Source: Actinoplanes subtropicus (GTDB lineage Bacteria; Actinomycetota; Actinomycetes; Mycobacteriales; Micromonosporaceae). From it: a stretch of 64,000 nt of DNA. The position numbers and the translations under genes were made by a program. Positions 1 through 9,368 of the stretch are shown here, piece by piece (the stretch's first letter is position 1; each line of letters starts with the position of its first letter). The DNA is taken from assembly GCF_000721705.1 (NCBI RefSeq), contig NZ_JOJL01000043.1, forward strand, positions 1 to 64,000, in the 5' to 3' direction. The notes beneath the pieces were generated by a model. It searched no databases. It worked only from the letters and a program-made list of their open reading frames with translations, and had not been told where the DNA came from.

Positions 1-129
1 GAGCACGCGCCCGGGACTACACCACCGACATCACGTCGGCCCTCCTAACTGCGAGTCCACTCGCAAAGTGCGACATCGTGTCGCAACGGCAGATCCGGAT
101 AGTAACCACGTGTCAATGTCCGAACAGCC

Positions 130-345
130 TCAGTCGCCCGGGTTGTAGGTGTCGCTGCAACTGGCCGCGATGGGCAATGCCTCTTGACCGCCGTCGCTGG
201 GGAGTTGGTGAAGCAATCCGGTGGTGCTGGTTGCTATAGCCGGCATTTCGCCCACGAGTCCATAGGTGTCCCAGGCTGTGGCGTAGCAGCGTCCCGACCG
301 TTCGGGCGCAAGGTCGATGACTGGGCTGTACTGCGCCTATGGCGA
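130..345 (-). pseudogene. C-terminal remnant of an unrecognised protein
   Basis: Read on the minus strand, one frame is open from a TAG near 347 to a TGA at 130-132. It encodes about 70 residues of protein-like composition, with segments such as RCYATAWDTYGLVGE and AASCSDTYNPGD. No start codon of normal context lies in the open stretch except an internal ATG (MPAIATS...). It overlaps the stop codon of the sigma-factor gene next to it. The residue mix (W, Y, C, few Arg runs) looks more like real protein than the other frames here. I do not recognise the family. It could be the tail of a gene whose front part was lost, or chance. Confidence 0.25.
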
Positions 346-1381
346 CCTGTGTCGGTCTCGGAGCTCGGTTGGGGCGGGGAACGATTCGGGGAGTCCGAAC
401 CGGGGGTAGAGGGCGTCGAGGTGGAAGCGGGTGATGGCCTGGATCCGGTCGGCGGTCAGGGTGAGCACGAACAGCCCGGCGGGGGTGGCGACCGGCGTGT
501 CTGGGTCGCTGAGGTAGCTGCCGAAGGCCGGTTGGGTGTTGGCGCGGGTGGGTAGCAGGTGGATCCGGCGTTGGCCCCGGTAGGTGAAGGCGGTGTGGAG
601 GAAGGCGCGGATCGCGTCGGGGCCGTGGTACTGGTGCGGCGCCGGGGGCATCGACAGCCACGCGGCGTCGGTGAGCAACGCGATCACCCCGTCGATGTCG
701 GCAGCGATAAACGCGTCGGCGAAGCGTCGCGGCACATCGCCATCGGGGCCGACCGTTGGTTGTGGGATGCGGGCAGGGTCGGGGCTGTCGGGAGGTTGGT
801 CGAGGCTGGCCCGGGCCCGTTGCAGGGCGCCTTTGACCGCGGTCGGGGTGGTGTTGAGCATACCGGCGACTTCGTCGGTGGCGAAGCCGAGCACGTCGCG
901 CAGCAGCAGCGCGGCGGTTTGGCGGGGTGGCATGCGTTGCAGGGCGGCGACGAATGCTAGTTCGACCGCTTCGGTCGACTGGTAACGCGCGTCGGGGCCG
1001 GGCGCCGGGTCGGCGATGTCGTCGAGCAGGGTGTCGGGGTAAGGCTGCAACCAGGTGATCTCGTCACGCTGGGTGGGTTCGGGTGGCTGGAACGGTGGTA
1101 TCGGTTCAACCGGGAGGCGTCGGCCGGCGCTGCGCAGCGCGTTGAGGCACTGGTTGGTGGCGATGCGGTACAGCCAGGAACGCAGCGACGCCCGCTGCTG
1201 GAAGCCGGACAGGCCGCGCCAGGCCGCCAGCAGCGTCTCCTGCAGCAGGTCTTCAGCGTCGGTCAGCGAGCCCAGCATGCGGTAGCAGTGCACCTGCAGC
1301 TCACGGCGGTGGGGGGTCGGTCAGCTCCCGGAACGCCTGCTCGTCTCCGCCCTGGGCGCGTCGCAACGTGGCTTGGTCCAC
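337..1381 (-). pseudogene. ECF-type sigma factor with SnoaL-like C-terminus, frameshifted near the N-terminus
   Basis: The main frame (from 1293) has sigma-70 region 2 (HCYRMLGSLTDAEDLLQET, residues 1-20; SWLYRIATNQCLNALR about 39-54), region 4 (RMPPRQTAALLLRDVLGFA) and a C-terminal SnoaL/NTF2-like domain (FADAFIAADIDGVIALLTDAA...). This is the layout of SigG/SigJ-type ECF factors whose C-terminal domain modulates activity. The expected N-terminus (VDQATLRRAQGGDEQAFRELTD) lies just upstream, starting GTG at 1379-1381, but in another frame. A run of six G (C on the coding strand) at 1311-1316 carries one base too many; with five the reading frame is continuous. So it is either a recent pseudogene, a phase-variable homopolymer, or a sequencing error. 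Translation from the GTG at 1293 would lack the start of region 2. An efflux gene is divergent from it. Confidence 0.75.
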
Positions 1382-1494
1382 TCTGGCAGCATGCCATCTC
1401 CGCCGACATCTTTTCGCGGGCACCGTTCCGTTCGCCGTTGTCGCGGTGTCTGCACAGGTGGGACATCAACACGCCGGCGAGGGAGAGGGTTTCG

Positions 1495-2940
1495 ATGAGC
1501 GGCACGAGCGGCTACCGGTCGTATCGGGGTTGGACACTGGCGGTTACCTCGGTCGCCTTTTTCATGGTCGCGCTGGACGCGTTGGTGGTGACCACCGCGC
1601 TACCCATGATCGGCCGGGACCTGGGGGCGGGGATGGCGAGCCTGCAGTGGACCGTCAACACCTACGGCCTGGCGTACGCGGCGGGCATCATCACCGCAGC
1701 CGCGCTGGGTGACCGGTACGGCCGGCGGCGGGTCTTCACCACCGGCCTGGCGGTGTTCACGGCGGCCTCGGCCTGCTGCGCGCTGGCTCCCGGCGTCGGG
1801 TGGCTGCTGGCCGCGCGGACCGTGCAGGGTATGGGGGCGGCGGCCGTGATGCCGCTGAGCCTGACCATCCTGACCGACGCGTTCCCACCGCAGCGGCGGG
1901 GCGCGATCGTGGGGATCTGGGGTGGCCTGGGCGGCCTGGCCGTGGCCGGTGGCCCCCTGGTCGGCGGCGTGGTCACCGAAGGCCTGGACTGGCACTGGAT
2001 CTTCTGGTTGAACGTACCCATCGGGTTGGCCGGCGTCGCGCTCTCGCGCGCCCGGCTGCCGCGCTCGGCCACCCACCCGGCTCCGCTGGACATCCCGGCG
2101 CTGGTGCTGCTCGCCGGCGGCGCGTCGGCGTTGGTGTGGGGTCTGGTCCGGGCCAGCACGGTCGGCTGGACCGCCGCCCAGACCCTCGTCGCGATAGCCG
2201 GCGGGGTGCTGCTGGTCGCCGGGTTCGTCGCCCGGGAACGCCGAACCGTGGCGCCGATGCTGCCGCTGCGGCTGTTCCGTACGCGGGACTTCGCCGCCGC
2301 CAACGCCACCGCGCTGCTGATGATCGCGGCGCTGAGCGCCGCGGTGTTCCTCATCGCCCAGTACTTTCAACTGGTGCTGCACTACTCCCCGCTGGCCACC
2401 GGGCTGCGACTGCTGCCGTGGACGGCCACGCCACTGCTGGTCGCCCCGCTCGCCGGACGCCTGTCCGACCGGATCGGGCGACGCCCGGTCCTAGCCACGG
2501 GCATGCTGCTACAGGCCACCGGGCTGGGCTGGTTCGCACTGATCGCCGGCGCGACACCCCACTACGCCGAGATGGTGGCCGCGCTGCTGATGGCCGGCGT
2601 GGGTATCTCCATGGCGCTGCCTACCACTGCGACCGCCGCGATGAACGCGGTCGCGCCAGCCGAATTGGGTAAGGCCTCGGGCACCAACAGCACCATGCAA
2701 CGCCTCGGCGGCGTGTTCGGCGTCGCGGTCGTCACCGCCGTGTTCACCGCCAACGGGCGCCTCGGCAACGCCGTCACGTTTACCGACGGGCTGCGGCCGG
2801 CGCTGACGGTCGCCGCGGGGCTGTCGCTGCTCGGCGTCCTGTCGGCGCTGGCGCTGCACGGGCGGGCCACGGCCGACCACGCCACGGTGGCACTGACCGC
2901 CGCCCGCATCCCGGACCTCGCCACCGTCACCACCGGCTGA
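1495..2940 (+). CDS. MFS drug efflux transporter, DHA2 (EmrB/QacA) family, 14 TM
   Basis: This 481-residue integral membrane protein has about fourteen hydrophobic segments, typical of proton-driven multidrug antiporters of the DHA2 family. Early motifs fit: FMVALDALVVTTALPMI in TM1 (motif D1-like), LGDRYGRRRVF in the first cytoplasmic loop (motif A) and a Gly-rich WGGLGGLAVAGGPLVGG segment in TM5 (motif C of antiporters). The start is the ATG at 1495, preceded by GGGAGAGGG at a suitable distance; the longer upstream frame has no ribosome-binding site. It is divergent from the broken ECF sigma gene and followed by a small SnoaL-like gene. The substrate cannot be told from sequence. Confidence 0.88.
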   Translation: MSGTSGYRSYRGWTLAVTSVAFFMVALDALVVTTALPMIGRDLGAGMASLQWTVNTYGLAYAAGIITAAALGDRYGRRRVFTTGLAVFTAASACCALAPGVGWLLAARTVQGMGAAAVMPLSLTILTDAFPPQRRGAIVGIWGGLGGLAVAGGPLVGGVVTEGLDWHWIFWLNVPIGLAGVALSRARLPRSATHPAPLDIPALVLLAGGASALVWGLVRASTVGWTAAQTLVAIAGGVLLVAGFVARERRTVAPMLPLRLFRTRDFAAANATALLMIAALSAAVFLIAQYFQLVLHYSPLATGLRLLPWTATPLLVAPLAGRLSDRIGRRPVLATGMLLQATGLGWFALIAGATPHYAEMVAALLMAGVGISMALPTTATAAMNAVAPAELGKASGTNSTMQRLGGVFGVAVVTAVFTANGRLGNAVTFTDGLRPALTVAAGLSLLGVLSALALHGRATADHATVALTAARIPDLATVTTG

Positions 2941-3072
2941 CGATCGACCCGAAACTGCGCCGAACCCGCCAGGGCCAGCACCCACAACCAAAGTCGAGAC
3001 CGGCCCCAGTGCCGGGCAATCCAGATCAGACACGAAGACCAGAAACCCGCATCTGACACGGAGGAAACCGCC

Positions 3073-3444
3073 ATGACGCAGTCCAACAGCCGTGCCCTGC
3101 GCACCGCGCTGGCCTACTACCAAGCATGGACCGACCACGACCTGGACACGGCGATGAGCTTCATCGCCGAGGACATCGTCTGCGACGCACCCGCCGGCCG
3201 GTTGCGGGGCGCCCAGGCATACCGCGGCTTCATGGGCCCGTTCCTACAGATTCTCACCGGCGCAACGATGATCGCCGCGTTCGGCGACGACGATACCGCG
3301 CTGATCATGTACGACACCGCAACCGTGCCGGTGGCGAGTGCTCCGGCCGCGGAATGCGTCACCGTCAAAGAAGGCAAGATCACTTACAGTCGGTTCATCT
3401 TCGACCGGGCACCCTTTGACGCCGCCCGCAAAGCCTCCGACTGA
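3073..3444 (+). CDS. nuclear transport factor 2 / SnoaL-like family protein
   Basis: This small soluble 123-residue protein fits the cone-shaped NTF2/SnoaL fold. It begins with a helix (LRTALAYYQAWTDHDLDTAMSFIAEDIVCDAPAGRL), which is the usual opening of the fold, followed by a GAQAYRGFMGPFLQIL segment and alternating beta strands (MIAAFGDDDTALIMYDT, CVTVKEGKITYSRFIFD). The start ATG is preceded by GGAGGAAACCGCC, a good ribosome-binding site. Proteins of this fold include small-molecule isomerases, hydrolases and many of unknown role, so no reaction can be assigned. It lies 132 bp after the efflux gene on the same strand. Confidence 0.8.
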   Translation: MTQSNSRALRTALAYYQAWTDHDLDTAMSFIAEDIVCDAPAGRLRGAQAYRGFMGPFLQILTGATMIAAFGDDDTALIMYDTATVPVASAPAAECVTVKEGKITYSRFIFDRAPFDAARKASD

Positions 3445-3868
3445 CCGCCGTCCGCGCCGGTCCGCCATCCATACCGGGTGGCCGACCCGGCACTCCGCCA
3501 TGTCCCGACTACTCGTCAACGTGGACCGGTTCTGCCTGACCACTGACAATGTCCGATCAATCGGGAGAGACGCGAGCGACGGAGTTCAAGATCGCATTGT
3601 CACTGAGTCGGGAGCACATCTTCCGCGAGGCGGAAGATTGTCGAGGTTTGCGATACTGATCGACTCAATGATTCGCGTACGTGAGCATTTCTAGGCGCTC
3701 GATGAACATCCTGTCATCGGCAGTTGAGGAAGTCGGTCGTTCAGACTTTACCGTCGGCTCAGTGAGGAAAGTTTGCGTTGGGCGTCTGCCTCACCTTGGA
3801 TCTCGGCTATGCGGCGAACGAACTTGCTCTGTCCACGCCGAACTCGTAGAGCAGCGCCCGCCGCGCGG
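3445..3868. other. Intergenic region between convergent genes
   Basis: This 424-bp stretch separates the SnoaL-like gene from the response regulator, which converge on it. No frame here has a convincing start and ribosome-binding site. Apart from the hairpin at 3618-3638 I see nothing I can name. Base composition is a little lower in GC than the flanking genes. Confidence 0.6.
3618..3638. terminator. Perfect 9-bp hairpin between convergent genes
   Basis: ATCTTCCGC (3618-3626) and GCGGAAGAT (3630-3638) form a perfect 9-bp stem with a 3-base loop. It sits between convergent genes, where a bidirectional terminator would be expected. There is no T-run on either side, so termination would have to be intrinsic without a U tract, or the site could be a protein-binding palindrome. 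Confidence 0.4.
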
Positions 3869-4543
3869 TCAAAGCCCGGTGCCGATCCGGCGCAAGTAGG
3901 TGAGTACGGCCAGGACACGTACGTTGACGTCAGTGCGCCCGTTGCTCTCGGAGTGCGGCAGTCCGAGCTTGGTGTTGATCGCGGTCACTCTTTTCTCGAT
4001 CGTCTTCTCGGCGTAGTGCAGCCTCGCTGCGATAGCACTGTTGGACAGGCCCTCCGCCATGAGCTCCAGGACTGTTCGCTCGGCCCGGGTGAGACGCTCC
4101 AGCGGGTCGGCCGTGCGGCGGCGATACATGACGCGCTGCACGACCTCGGGATCGATGACCACCTCACCGCGCGCCACTCGGCGTATTGCGTCGATTAGCC
4201 CCACGGTGTCCTGTACCCGATCCTTGACCAGGTAGCCGAGGCCACGAGAGCCGTTCTGTAGCAGGCGGATGGCGTACGAGGTCTCGGCGTAGTGCGAGAG
4301 CACCAGCAGGCCTACGTCGGGGTGCCGTTCGCGGATCGCCTCGGCCGCTTGTAGTCCCTCGTCGGAGTGGCTGGGCGGCAGCCGGATGTCGAGCACGGCG
4401 ACGTCCGGGGGCGCGAGGTCGATCAGGGTGAGAATGCCGTCCTTCGTCTCGGCGTCGCCAGTGACCTGGATGCCGTGACGGGTGAAGAGGTCCATGAGCA
4501 TCGCGCGGAGGAGGCCGGAGTCCTCGGCGATCATGATTTGCAT
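3869..4543 (-). CDS. LuxR/NarL-family response regulator
   Basis: This 224-residue cytoplasmic DNA-binding regulator is the output partner of the histidine kinase just upstream. The receiver domain (about 1-120) has the acidic pair (AED, residues 6-8), the phospho-acceptor Asp in VLDIRLPP (about D52) and the conserved Lys in YLVKDRV. The C-terminal LuxR helix-turn-helix is clear (LTRAERTVLELMAEGLSNSAIAARLHYAEKTIEKRV). Its ATG lies inside the last codons of the kinase gene (13-bp overlap), so the two are translationally coupled. Targets are unknown. The GGAGGG repeats upstream of the kinase gene are one candidate binding site. Confidence 0.92.
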   Translation of the reverse strand: MQIMIAEDSGLLRAMLMDLFTRHGIQVTGDAETKDGILTLIDLAPPDVAVLDIRLPPSHSDEGLQAAEAIRERHPDVGLLVLSHYAETSYAIRLLQNGSRGLGYLVKDRVQDTVGLIDAIRRVARGEVVIDPEVVQRVMYRRRTADPLERLTRAERTVLELMAEGLSNSAIAARLHYAEKTIEKRVTAINTKLGLPHSESNGRTDVNVRVLAVLTYLRRIGTGL

Positions 4544-6279
4544 GGCAACTCCGCGGTGATGGTGGTGCCACCCAGGCGCCCGCTGTCGATCCTCATGGTG
4601 CCGCCGACGGTGGTGACTCGGTCACGCAGCCCCCGCAGGCCGCTGCCTCGTGGATCGGCTCCGCCCACACCGTCGTCGGAGATCCGGACCACTAGGCGAT
4701 GCGAGGCGTCCTCGACCGACACCTCGGCACGTGTAGCCCCCGCGTGCTTGTAGACGTTGGACAGCGCCTCATGGATGACGAAGTACGCCGTACGTTCTAG
4801 GGAGACCGGCCACCGCCGGCCGGGGACGGCGAACTTAACCGGAAGCGGCGCCCGCTCGGCCAGCATCTCCACCACCGCCGAGAGGCCCTGTTCGTTTAAC
4901 GCCGGCGGGTCGATGCCCTCGGTAAGCTGCCGCAACTCGCGGATGATGTCACGCAGCTGGGCGGCCACCACGGTCAGCATCCGTTGCTGCTCCGGACGCA
5001 GCACGTTGCCGGCGAGCTCCTCACGCAGCCGGCCGACCATGAGGGAGACGGCAAGCAGCCGATGCTGGGCGCCATCGTGCAGATCGCGCTGAATCCGGCT
5101 GCGCTCCTCATCGGCTGCGGCGACGATTCGTGCCCTCGAGGCGCGTACCTCCTCTAGTTGCAGCCGTTGCTCAGCCAGCAACCGCGCGTTCTCGAGCGCG
5201 AGCGACGCAGCCGCGACGACGGCCTCGACCAGTGGCGCCTGATCGCTCAGAGCCGGGTCGTGGATCAGAGTGGCCAGGTGCTCGTGATGCCGGGCGACGA
5301 CGGTGACCCGCCGCGGGTCAGCCGGTACCTCGACCCGTCCGCCCGCGGAGTCGACGAAGCGCCCGTCCTCCATCCGAAGGCCGATACGCAGGCCCGGGTC
5401 GCCGAGCACGTCGGACAGCGCATCGCGCAGATGACCGGGGTCCGCCGACTCCTGCAGCCGCATGACCAGGGTCGCCACGCCGAGGCGTGCCAGCCGCACG
5501 CGGAGCAGGCCGGCAAGGATCCCGAACGGCGTGACGATCAGAACTAGCGCAAACGTCAGCAGCATCGGGGCCTGCATCGCCGGCCAGGGGTGCGCCACGC
5601 CGAGAATGCCCCAGACGAGGGCGACGACACCGGCCACCGCGCCAGCGCTCCACATGACGGCCAACCGCCGGCGCACTGGCGTACCGGCCACCCACCAGCG
5701 CTGCACGACCAGCCAGAAGGCAGCGGTGATACAGACTGCCCCGAGCCACGTGGCGACCGGCCCCCAGACCGACATGTAGCGGCCCGAACCCCACACTTGC
5801 GGCTCGCGCGGGTCTTCTACCAGGTAGCGAAGCACCTGGGTAGCGGTCACCGACGCGTACAACGCGAGAACCACCGCCCACTCGACCCGCCGCTGCAACC
5901 TACCGGTAGGAAGCGCCAGGATCAGGTGGGTGAAGATGGCCGAAGGCAGGTAGAACAGGCAGAACCCGATCGCGAACAACACCGGCTGCCGGCCGACCTG
6001 GAGATCCCCCAAGTACCACGTCAGGCCGACCGCGGCCATGAGCCGACCCGTGGCATTGGCCGGCTCCCGGCGCCAGGCGATCACACCGGCGACCACGAAC
6101 GACAGGCCGACCAGTTGCAGCGGCAGCCAGACTGGCCACGAAAGCGGCCGAGCACCCGCGGTGAGGCTCAGCGCAGCCGCGGTTTCTGTTACCGCGGCCA
6201 TGGCGACGACACTCGTCAGCACGGTCGTAGTCGCTTGTCCACGATCCTTCCGTACGGGATCACTCCGGGCGGCGGCCAT
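4531..6279 (-). CDS. Membrane sensor histidine kinase (HisKA_3 / NarL-type)
   Basis: This 582-residue sensor kinase has about eight hydrophobic segments in the first 270 residues (for example LPLQLVGLSFVVAGVIAW and LLTFALVLIVTPFGILAGLL), then a linker with GAF-like character. The dimerisation/phospho-acceptor region has the His in RIQRDLHDGAQHRLLAVS. The HATPase domain has IHEALSNVYKHAGAT (N box), ISDDGVGG (G1) and GSGLRGLRDRV (G2). It should autophosphorylate on the His and pass phosphate to the overlapping response regulator. The N-terminal start is uncertain: the ATG at 6277-6279 has no clear ribosome-binding site, and a GTG about 22 codons in is possible. The ligand is unknown. Confidence 0.9.
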   Translation of the reverse strand: MAAARSDPVRKDRGQATTTVLTSVVAMAAVTETAAALSLTAGARPLSWPVWLPLQLVGLSFVVAGVIAWRREPANATGRLMAAVGLTWYLGDLQVGRQPVLFAIGFCLFYLPSAIFTHLILALPTGRLQRRVEWAVVLALYASVTATQVLRYLVEDPREPQVWGSGRYMSVWGPVATWLGAVCITAAFWLVVQRWWVAGTPVRRRLAVMWSAGAVAGVVALVWGILGVAHPWPAMQAPMLLTFALVLIVTPFGILAGLLRVRLARLGVATLVMRLQESADPGHLRDALSDVLGDPGLRIGLRMEDGRFVDSAGGRVEVPADPRRVTVVARHHEHLATLIHDPALSDQAPLVEAVVAAASLALENARLLAEQRLQLEEVRASRARIVAAADEERSRIQRDLHDGAQHRLLAVSLMVGRLREELAGNVLRPEQQRMLTVVAAQLRDIIRELRQLTEGIDPPALNEQGLSAVVEMLAERAPLPVKFAVPGRRWPVSLERTAYFVIHEALSNVYKHAGATRAEVSVEDASHRLVVRISDDGVGGADPRGSGLRGLRDRVTTVGGTMRIDSGRLGGTTITAELPCKS

Positions 6280-6329
6280 AGATCATTCTGTTCCGGCACC
6301 GTGCCGGTTGCCAGATCCCTTGCACTATT

Positions 6330-6358
6330 GGAGGGATAACCCTCCCGGAGTCGGAGGG
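6330..6358. promoter_or_regulatory. Iterated GGAGGG / CCCTCC elements in divergent intergenic region
   Basis: GGAGGG (6330-6335), CCCTCC (6340-6345) and GGAGGG (6353-6358) follow each other within 29 bases, between the kinase gene (leftward) and the lipoprotein gene (rightward). The middle block can pair with either neighbour, giving two mutually exclusive 6-bp hairpins. It could be a regulator-binding repeat, for example for the adjacent response regulator, or an attenuator-like structure. No function is shown by sequence alone. Confidence 0.35.
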
Positions 6359-6464
6359 CAAGCCCGGCAGCGATCCTCCCAATCATTGGTGATACTGACT
6401 TTCAGACCAGCCCGAGTCGCGCTTGCCTTAACAATTTTCTGTCGAATCCCCTTAGGAGTGATCC

Positions 6465-7112
6465 ATGAATTTCCGGCGTACCGTTATCATCCTGCCGACA
6501 CTTCTCGTCAGCTGTTCCATCACACTCAGCGCATGCGAAAGCGGCTCGACGCCTTCCACGCCAGCAATCACCGCATCACCGCAAGCTTCCAAGGCGGAGG
6601 GGCCCGTGGTGCCTCCTGAAACACCGACGTTCACCCAGCCGCCGGACCAGAAGTCTGAGGGCGACCCTCCGGCTGACCCTCCGGCGGACTTGTCCGGCGC
6701 CTGCACGCAAGGTCCGTCGCTCATGGGTTCGGATGCAGCGCTGGAATGCCACCCCGGTTCGCCGGAGCAGGTCTACTACTGGCATTTCTCGCAGTCCAGT
6801 GAATTCGTAGCCGCCTATCGGGACCTCACGTCCGAACTCGGAGCGCTTTCGCCGGTGTCCGGCGACTGCAGCGAACTTTGGAATGGGAAGGCCGAGTTCA
6901 GCATGGATGGCAAGGGCATCGGCTTTCTCGCCTGCCCCGACTCGCCGCCGTCCGACGTGAGCTATCTCTATAATGATGGGAGTGGCGGCAGCTTCCTCAC
7001 GTGGGCCAATACGTCCGACGAGACAATAGGACTTGTGAAAGACCCGTATTCCCTCGCCGCTGGTCTATTTAAATGGTGGCAGAGCGAATACCCGCAATAC
7101 GTCGTAAGCTAG
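6465..7112 (+). CDS. Putative secreted lipoprotein, unknown function
   Basis: The protein has 215 residues. The N-terminus is a lipoprotein signal: positively charged MNFRR, a hydrophobic stretch, and a lipobox ending SAC around residue 24. A Ser/Pro/Thr-rich low-complexity linker follows (about 25-80), then a globular domain with four Cys (for example GACTQGP, LECHPG, SGDCSEL, FLACPD), which could form disulfides outside the cell. The base composition is clearly less GC-rich than its neighbours (many A/T third positions), suggesting a different origin. It is upstream of a decayed transposase. I do not recognise the family. The ATG follows TTAGGAGTGATCC, a good ribosome-binding site. Confidence 0.72.
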   Translation: MNFRRTVIILPTLLVSCSITLSACESGSTPSTPAITASPQASKAEGPVVPPETPTFTQPPDQKSEGDPPADPPADLSGACTQGPSLMGSDAALECHPGSPEQVYYWHFSQSSEFVAAYRDLTSELGALSPVSGDCSELWNGKAEFSMDGKGIGFLACPDSPPSDVSYLYNDGSGGSFLTWANTSDETIGLVKDPYSLAAGLFKWWQSEYPQYVVS

Positions 7113-7260
7113 AGTATTCGCCGGCCAAGCACGCACCGCGATTCTGATTGGTAACCGACTCATCTGCTTGGTTCAGTCGAACGACCCGCGGTTGAGCCTC
7201 GAACCGGTCGGTGCCGTGCCTGTGATGTGGAACGACGCCGAATGGCTGGACTCTAGTAGG

Positions 7261-8664
7261 GCAGCCGCACTTGTCGGCGTGATTATGGTGTGGCTTGCCG
7301 GGCGAGTCGGGTGCGGTGGTGGAACCAGCGGGCTCGGGCTTGGTGGCGTCGTCTCCACCAGGTCCAGTGCAGGTGGTGGGCGTCGGTGTGTGGCCGGCGG
7401 GTGATCAGGATGAACAGGCGTTTGATCTCCGCGACGGTGAAGGCGATCAGGCCGGGGTCCTCGGGCGGGTCTTCATCGGCGCCGACCGGCAGGATCGGTG
7501 CTGGCGCACAAATTTTCGCCTGCGCGGCGGTGACCGCGCAGACTGCGAGCGCGGCCATGGTCAGCACCAGATGGCGTGTAAGGGCGGTGTAGAGCCGGAC
7601 CTGGGAATGGTCGAGGCCGAAGTGGTCTTTGCCGAAATCGAAGTCGTCTTCGACCGGCCAGCGCAGGCACGCCACCCGCACCAACGTCATCAGCGGGACC
7701 GACGTGCCGGGCGGGACGTGGCAGTAGTGGTAGGCGACCTCGCCGCTGTGCAGATGCTTACGCAGCAACAGGAAATGGTGCGGGCTGGCGGTGGCGACCC
7801 ACGCCCAGGCGTAGCGCCGGTCGCCCTTGGACCCGGGCACCGCACGGATCTGCCAACTGTCCTGCCTGCACAGCACCGTGTCCACCACCGCGTCGGCGCG
7901 GAGCCGGACACCGGCGGCCAGGTCGGCGTGGAACGCGCGGCCCACCCGCAGCACGTACCCGATCCCGTTGTCCTCGCAGAAGCTGCGCAGTTCCCCGGAA
8001 CGGCCGTAGACCTCGTCGCCGGCACACCAGGCGGGCATCGTGGCGTCGGCGACCATGTCCGCCATGATGTCCACGGCCAACTGCGGCTTGGACCGGAACG
8101 CGGTCCGCTCCCCGATACCCGACGCGGCCCGGCGATCCGGGTCGGCGAGCTGATCGGCGGGAACATAGATCCGGGCACCGACCAGGGCATGCCGGGGTGG
8201 GGTAGGAGCAGTACACCGTGTTCACCCCGTTCGCGATGCGTCCGGCGCAGCCCATGTACTGCCGCTGCACTCCGGCCGTGGCGCCGCCGTCCTTCTCCTG
8301 CCCGGACTCATCCAACGCGGCCACGACCAAGGGCTGACCACGCAACGCCTCGACCACGAACCCGCGGATCGTGGCCATCGCCGCGTCGTGGTCGCACACC
8401 GCATGGTTCAACAGCCGCTGCGTCGGGTCCGGGCACACGTCCCCGGCGTGCTCCGCAATCGTCCAGCCGTTCTTCCGCGGCAGGTCACTGACCAGCGCGG
8501 TCATATATTTTCCCGCCTGCTCGAACGGTTCCACCCGCCGGAAATACGGTCGTAGCCGCCGATGGAGCACGGCCAGGTTCTCCACCGCGAGGGCACCCTC
8601 TACCATGGCAGCCACAGCCTCATGATTTTCTTGCATCACAACTCGATCATGGCGATGCGGCTGC
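7261..8664. mobile_element. IS701-like insertion sequence remnant
   Basis: The stretch holds a frameshifted IS701-type transposase. A 9-bp inverted repeat, GCAGCCGCA at 7261-7269 and TGCGGCTGC at 8656-8664, brackets the coding region. It is short, and the right copy overlaps the presumed transposase start, so these may not be the true ends. No target-site duplication was found by eye. Confidence 0.4.
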
Positions 8665-8666
8665 AT
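7283..8666 (-). pseudogene. IS701-family transposase, frameshifted
   Basis: The N-terminal part (8666 to about 8200) reads as the start of an IS701-type DDE transposase: FEQAGKYMTALVSDLPRKNGWTIAE, then the catalytic-region segment LVVAALDESGQEKDG and VQRQYMGCAGRIANGVNTVYCS. The continuation (GARIYVPADQL..., GDEVYGRSGELRSFCEDNGIGYVLRV, then CLRWPVEDDFDFGKDHFGLDHSQVR to the stop at 7283) is in a different frame. The frame changes at about 8190-8200, where the usual codons between TPA and HALVG are missing, so a small deletion has broken the gene. Both halves otherwise stay open, suggesting the damage is recent. Full-length relatives are single proteins of roughly 400-450 residues. Confidence 0.82.
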
Positions 8667-8734
8667 TCATGATCAGTGGGGCCCACATAGTCCGTGCTAC
8701 GAGCCCAAACGTGGCAACCTCACTTGCCGAAGCT

Positions 8735-9346
8735 CTATCTGGGCCGGGCTGCTGCCGCGAAGGCCGGCCGAAACGTTTCGATGGCGGCCCGTACCAGTTC
8801 CGGGAGACTGCCGGTGGCGATCACGAGGCCGCCTCTTGCTGCGCCGGTGAAATGCAGCCAGCGCTTGAGGGCGACCTTGGCGGCCGCTTCCACCGCCGCC
8901 GCAAGCACTTCGGCCGTCTCCCGGTCGAGGCCGCGCCCGGCGATCGCCTCGGTCAAGGGTTCCTCGATGGAGGTGACCGTCTCCACGTAGCAGGTGCGGA
9001 GGGCCGGCGTTGTCGCGATCATCAGCATCGCCTCCGGCGGACCGCTGCCCGTGTCGGTGTACTGCCCGACGACCGCGTCGATCACCGCGGTGGCCAGATC
9101 GACGTCGTCGGGCCGGTCAGCGATCGCTGCCACGATGCGGGACCCCCGCTGCGCCGTGACCGCGGCGACGATCGCGTGCTCCCGGCTGGAGAAGTAGTTG
9201 TTGTAGGTGCGTGGGGACACGCCTGCCGCCTCGGCGATGTCATCGACGCGTACCTGTTCGGGTCCGTGGGCCAGGGCGAGCCGCAGGGCCGCCTCCTGCA
9301 ATGCCACCCGCGTGGTCTGCTTCTTGTGCTCGCGCAGTGTCGTCAC
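8735..9346 (-). CDS. TetR/AcrR-family transcriptional repressor
   Basis: This 203-residue dimeric DNA-binding regulator has the TetR helix-turn-helix at residues about 25-55 (VDDIAEAAGVSPRTYNNYFSSREHAI), followed by a variable all-helical ligand domain. I chose the GTG at 9344-9346 (reading MTTLREHKKQTTR), because family members begin shortly before the first helix. A longer version would run into the operator region. It is divergent from the gene at 9412, and the spacer carries tandem repeats at 9369-9400 that are the likely operator for both genes. The ligand is unknown. Confidence 0.88.
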   Translation of the reverse strand: MTTLREHKKQTTRVALQEAALRLALAHGPEQVRVDDIAEAAGVSPRTYNNYFSSREHAIVAAVTAQRGSRIVAAIADRPDDVDLATAVIDAVVGQYTDTGSGPPEAMLMIATTPALRTCYVETVTSIEEPLTEAIAGRGLDRETAEVLAAAVEAAAKVALKRWLHFTGAARGGLVIATGSLPELVRAAIETFRPAFAAAARPR

Positions 9347-9368
9347 CGCTGCAGTATCACATGTAAGT

